A stretch of 64,000 nt of DNA from assembly GCA_024103385.1 (NCBI GenBank), contig JAGFIT010000050.1:51758-115757 (forward strand), read 5' to 3'. The position numbers and the translations under genes were made by a program. This document shows positions 60,808 to 64,000 of the stretch, piece after piece (positions within the stretch are counted from its first letter, which is position 1; each line of letters starts with the position of its first letter). This stretch comes from Vicingus serpentipes. Lineage in GTDB: Bacteria > Bacteroidota > Bacteroidia > Flavobacteriales_E > Vicingaceae. The notes beneath the pieces are model-generated. The model saw only the letters and a program-made list of their open reading frames with translations, was not told the DNA's origin and searched no databases.

Positions 60808-63060
60808 ATGAAAAATATATTGTTGTTCATCTTAATGATGAACGTTATGTTGCTTCAAGCGCAAGTAATAAAAGGAAAAGTGGTAGATGCCGAAACCCAA
60901 GAATCTATTCCTGGTGTGAACATTTATTTACCAGAAATTAAAAAGGGAGTAGTTACCGATCTTGCAGGAAATTATTCTTTACAGCTCCATCGAGCGGGGT
61001 CTTATAAACTACAAGCATCAATTATTGGGTATAATATCGTTTTAAAAACAGTGTTGGTTGAGGCGGATACCCTACAAGTTGACTTTAAATTGACGCATGC
61101 GGTGATAGAAACAAAAGAGTTTATTGTTTCTTCTGTTTACCATAACAGTCAAGATGAAAACCCTGTGGATGTTATCCAATTTGATCAAACACAATTGCAA
61201 CAAGCAACAGCACCTACTTTAATGGAGGCATTAACCAATGTAGCAGGTGTAAATATGATAGCTACCGGAACCAATATTGGTAAACCCGTAATAAGAGGAT
61301 TAAGTTATAACCGAGTATTGGTATTTAGTGAAGGAATTCCTATTGACAACCAGCAGTTTGGTGATGAACATGGATTGGGATTAGGAGAAATAGGAATTGA
61401 TAAGGTGGAAATCATCAAAGGACCATCTTCATTACTGTATGGTGCTGATGCGATGGGAGGAGTATTACATTTTGTAGAAGAACGACCAGCAAACATCAAT
61501 ACTGTTGTAGGAGATGTAGGGACTAAATACTTTAGCAATACCAATGGTTATGTTATCAATTTAGGGTTGAAAGGAACCAAAGATAATTTTAGGTTTAAAT
61601 TGCGAGGAGGTTATTCGTCTCATGGAGATTATTTACAAGGAAATGGAGAACGTGTAACTAACACCCGTTATACAGAAAGTGCATTTAAAGCAAGTGTTGG
61701 ATACATGAAAAAGTGGTGGTCGGGAGATGTCAATTATTCTTTTTTACAATCTTCCATAGGTATCCCTGAAGAGATAGGAGAACAAAACACGAATAGGACT
61801 TTGTTAGAACCTTTTCAACTAATTACGAACCATATTTTATCCTCACAAAATACCATTTACATTAAAAAATCGCACATCAAATTAAATGTGGGTTACCTTT
61901 CTAATAACCGACAAGAGTTTGAGGCAGGAGGGTTACAACAAGCTTTTTATCATGATATTATTGATACAGCAGCATTGGATATGTTGTTGCAAACTGTTAA
62001 TTATGATGTGAAATGGCATTTACCAGAATGGAAGAGGATAGAAGTGATTATTGGTGCTCAAGGAAAATACCAAACTAATGCTAATAGTGGAGAAGAGAAT
62101 TTGATACCCGATGCTGAAGTACAGCAAGTAGGAGGATTTGGGATGTTAAAATATGCTAAAGACAAACTTTCTGTTATTTCAGGAGTACGTTATGATGTCA
62201 AGCGAATTCATGGAGACCAAATGTTAACCTTTGGAGAAGAAGGTTTTAAGCGCGCTTTTAAACAACATTATGAAAGCATCAATGGTTCTTTTGGATTAAC
62301 GTATAAATGGACAGATAAGTATTTAACTCGTTTAAATGTGGCTTCAGGGTTTAGAGCGCCTAATTTAGCAGAGTTGTCTTCTAATGGAATTCATGAAGGT
62401 ACATTCCGATATGAAATAGGTAACCTAACTTTAAAGACAGAGCAAAATGTAGAGTTAGACTTTGGAGTGGAGTACATTGATGAGCATGTTTCTTTGACAT
62501 TTTCTGCATTTAACAATGTCATTAACAATTACATTTTTTTAGCACCAACCGATACAATAATTGATGATGCAGCTGTTTTTACTTATGAGCAAACGGATGC
62601 GAATTTGTATGGTTTTGAAGCAACTGTAGATATTCATCCACACAACATGCATTGGTTGCATTTTGAAACACAATATGCGATGGTAATAGGTGAAAAAAGT
62701 AATGGAACTGCTTTGCCGAGAATACCTGCTAACAATTTGTTGGTTACCTTAAAAGCTGAGGTTAAAGATTTTTCTTGGATGAAAAATCCTTATGTAAGTG
62801 TTGCAGGCAATACTTTTTTTGACCAAACCAGCATTACCTCTTTTGAGACCACAACACCTGGTTATACCTTGTTAAGTGCAAAAGTAGGAGGAGATTTACA
62901 GTTAGGAAAACAAAAAGTAATACTTAGTTTAGGGGTAACCAACATCTTAAACCAACGGTATTACAACCATTTATCACGCCTAAAAGCAGATGGTATTTAC
63001 AATATGGGAAGAAATGTGATAGTGAATTTAAAAGTACCTTTTGGTATTTGGAAGAAGTAA
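60808..63060 (+). CDS. TonB-dependent outer-membrane receptor, possibly for a metal
   Basis: 750 residues: signal peptide MKNILLFILMMNVMLLQAQ, a CarboxypepD_reg domain (VIKGKVVDAETQESIPGVNIYLPE, to ~100), plug domain (~115-225: LMEALTNVAGVNMI, PVIRGLSYNRVLVF, DKVEIIKGPSSLLYGADAMGGVLHFVE) and a 22-strand-type barrel ending ILNQRYYNHLSRLKADGIYN and NVIVNLKVPFGIWKK. The plug motif QQFGDEHGLGLGEIGIDKVE resembles the D..H sequence of ZnuD-type zinc receptors. With the His/Cys-rich gene just upstream, uptake of zinc, copper or iron seems likely, but the substrate is inferred only. Confidence 0.88.
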   Translation: MKNILLFILMMNVMLLQAQVIKGKVVDAETQESIPGVNIYLPEIKKGVVTDLAGNYSLQLHRAGSYKLQASIIGYNIVLKTVLVEADTLQVDFKLTHAVIETKEFIVSSVYHNSQDENPVDVIQFDQTQLQQATAPTLMEALTNVAGVNMIATGTNIGKPVIRGLSYNRVLVFSEGIPIDNQQFGDEHGLGLGEIGIDKVEIIKGPSSLLYGADAMGGVLHFVEERPANINTVVGDVGTKYFSNTNGYVINLGLKGTKDNFRFKLRGGYSSHGDYLQGNGERVTNTRYTESAFKASVGYMKKWWSGDVNYSFLQSSIGIPEEIGEQNTNRTLLEPFQLITNHILSSQNTIYIKKSHIKLNVGYLSNNRQEFEAGGLQQAFYHDIIDTAALDMLLQTVNYDVKWHLPEWKRIEVIIGAQGKYQTNANSGEENLIPDAEVQQVGGFGMLKYAKDKLSVISGVRYDVKRIHGDQMLTFGEEGFKRAFKQHYESINGSFGLTYKWTDKYLTRLNVASGFRAPNLAELSSNGIHEGTFRYEIGNLTLKTEQNVELDFGVEYIDEHVSLTFSAFNNVINNYIFLAPTDTIIDDAAVFTYEQTDANLYGFEATVDIHPHNMHWLHFETQYAMVIGEKSNGTALPRIPANNLLVTLKAEVKDFSWMKNPYVSVAGNTFFDQTSITSFETTTPGYTLLSAKVGGDLQLGKQKVILSLGVTNILNQRYYNHLSRLKADGIYNMGRNVIVNLKVPFGIWKK

Positions 63061-63065
63061 ATTTT

Positions 63066-63107
63066 AGTCATCAATCGATTGTACTACAGTACAATCGATT
63101 GATGACT
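63066..63107. terminator. perfect 20-bp inverted repeat after the TonB receptor
   Basis: AGTCATCAATCGATTGTACT and its exact complement AGTACAATCGATTGATGACT are separated by AC. It is 5 bp after the receptor stop and 71 bp before tatC. Only ATTT follows, so it is terminator-like without a strong T-run. Confidence 0.6.
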
Positions 63108-63163
63108 ATTTAATAGGTTGTCGTTAATTTAGCATAATTAGAAACTCTTTTTTGAAGATTAAC

Positions 63164-63171
63164 TACATTTG
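63164..63171 (+). promoter_or_regulatory. -7 box of tatC
   Basis: TACATTTG, then seven bases, then ATG at 63179. Its position inside the longer TTG-started frame supports the ATG as the true start. Confidence 0.5.
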
Positions 63172-63178
63172 CTTTTTT

Positions 63179-63985
63179 ATGGGAGAAGCAGAGAAAAATA
63201 AAGCCGACATGTCATTTTTAGATCATCTTGAAGTATTAAGGTGGCATTTGGTTCGGTCAAGTATAGCCATCTTGGTTTTTATGGTATTGGCTTTCTCTTT
63301 TAAATCCATTTTATTTGATAAAATTATATTGGCCCAAAAGAATGCTGATTTTTGGACTTACCGCATGTTGTGTCAATTTTCGGAATGGTTGGGCAAAGGA
63401 GATTTAATGTGTATGGACGATATTCATTTTTCATTAATCAATATTACCATGAGCGGTCAGTTTACCACGCACATAGTTACTTCTATGATTGCAGGAATTA
63501 TATTGGCATTTCCTTATATCTTATTTGAGGTATGGCGTTTTATTCAGCCAGCTTTGCAGAAAAGTGAAAGAAAGTATGCTAGAGCATTGGTTTTTTCGGG
63601 TTCGTTTTTGTTTGCTTTAGGTATTCTGTTTGGCTATTATTTTATTTCGCCATTATCGGTACAATTTTTAGGGACTTATAAAGTTAGTGAGTTGGTGGAA
63701 AATCAAATTACCTTAACATCGTTTATCTCTACAGTAACTACCATTACATTGGCTTGTGGACTGGTTTTTCAGTTGCCTTTGTTGGTTTACTTTTTTACTA
63801 AACTAGGTTTCTTAACACCTGAGTTTATGCGTAAATACAGAAAACATGCAGTGGTGGTAACTTTGGTGCTTTCAGCCATTATAACCCCTCCAGATATTTC
63901 TAGTCAGATTTTATTGGCTATTCCTTTATTGATTTTATATGAGATAAGTATTTTCGTATCTAAAATGGTTGTTAAAAAAGCTTAA
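63179..63985 (+). CDS. tatC: Sec-independent protein translocase TatC
   Basis: Twin-arginine signal-peptide receptor of the inner membrane. ATG at 63179 (MGEAEKNKADMSFLDHLEVLRWHLVRS) gives 269 residues; a TTG 27 bp upstream is less likely because a -7 box covers the interval. The N-terminal FLDHLEVLRWHL motif holds the conserved Glu, and six membrane helices follow. FPYILFEVWRFIQPAL, KSERKYARALVFSGSFLFALGILFGYY and TPPDISSQILLAIPLLILYE are all diagnostic. No tatA is visible in the window. Confidence 0.96.
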   Translation: MGEAEKNKADMSFLDHLEVLRWHLVRSSIAILVFMVLAFSFKSILFDKIILAQKNADFWTYRMLCQFSEWLGKGDLMCMDDIHFSLINITMSGQFTTHIVTSMIAGIILAFPYILFEVWRFIQPALQKSERKYARALVFSGSFLFALGILFGYYFISPLSVQFLGTYKVSELVENQITLTSFISTVTTITLACGLVFQLPLLVYFFTKLGFLTPEFMRKYRKHAVVVTLVLSAIITPPDISSQILLAIPLLILYEISIFVSKMVVKKA

Positions 63986-64000
63986 CAGAAAAAACGTTAC

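Noticed and set aside
63066..63107. Palindrome as a phage or plasmid origin
   Set aside because: No replication gene or iteron is present; its place just after a stop codon fits a terminator better.

Overview
The window looks like chromosome from a low-GC member of the Bacteroidota, most likely order Flavobacteriales. The evidence is: TAnnTTTG-type -7 promoter boxes, start codons that almost all lack a Shine-Dalgarno sequence, type IX secretion sorting tails on two surface proteins, TonB/CarboxypepD-type receptors, and the arrangement rpsU-xerC-hpf-tRNAs-tuf-tRNA(Trp)-secE-nusG-rplKAJL-rpoB. No ribosomal RNA operon, CRISPR array, prophage or complete insertion sequence was seen.

Layout. 1-9.2 kb is the translation/transcription block on the minus strand: rpsU, a XerC-type recombinase, hpf, four tRNAs, tuf, tRNA-Trp, secE, nusG, rplK, rplA, rplJ, rplL and the 5' two thirds of rpoB. 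It is punctuated by promoter and terminator signals that overlap in interesting ways. 9.2-16 kb holds two acyl-CoA dehydrogenases, apt, a ComEA-like protein, an AGCS symporter and anmK. 16-21.9 kb holds an outer-membrane barrel protein, a 1058-residue TPR protein and an FtsE-like ATPase. 21.9-23.9 kb is an orphan Mrr-like nuclease with its own promoter. 24-33 kb has lgt, mtaB, a repeat-rich island with a stand-alone GIY-YIG nuclease, a glycosyltransferase, trkH/trkA and a Ntn-type asparaginase. 32.8-44 kb is mostly housekeeping: a methyltransferase, a DUF2279-like protein, L-2-hydroxyglutarate oxidase, an aminotransferase, two DUF1573 proteins, valS and uvrC. 44.3-52.4 kb carries two convergent type IX-secreted proteins, one with five ~248-residue repeats. 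52.5-59.2 kb is the SUF Fe-S assembly operon (sufA-B-[four-helix gene]-C-D-S-E-DUF59) behind one good promoter. 59.2-64 kb has thiL, a small His/Cys-rich protein, a TonB-dependent receptor and tatC.

The most unusual content is the dispersed repeats. A cluster of five paired-inverted REP elements surrounds a single-domain GIY-YIG nuclease gene at 26.6-27.5 kb and includes a broken copy of a glycosyltransferase 3' end. This looks like a REP system partnered with a GIY-YIG nuclease rather than with a RAYT transposase. An 18-bp palindrome of another family sits in frame inside uvrC and inside the mtaB tail. A third family (AACGTTTACACGTT-like) punctuates the suf operon and brackets a four-helix-bundle gene inserted between sufC and sufB. 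Other points worth attention are a perfect AAGGAGG before hpf, the orphan nuclease, and very short or absent 5' leaders on several genes.

Several start codons were chosen by me (ATG inside a longer TTG- or GTG-opened frame); these choices are stated in the entries. Functions come from motif recognition by eye, with no database search.
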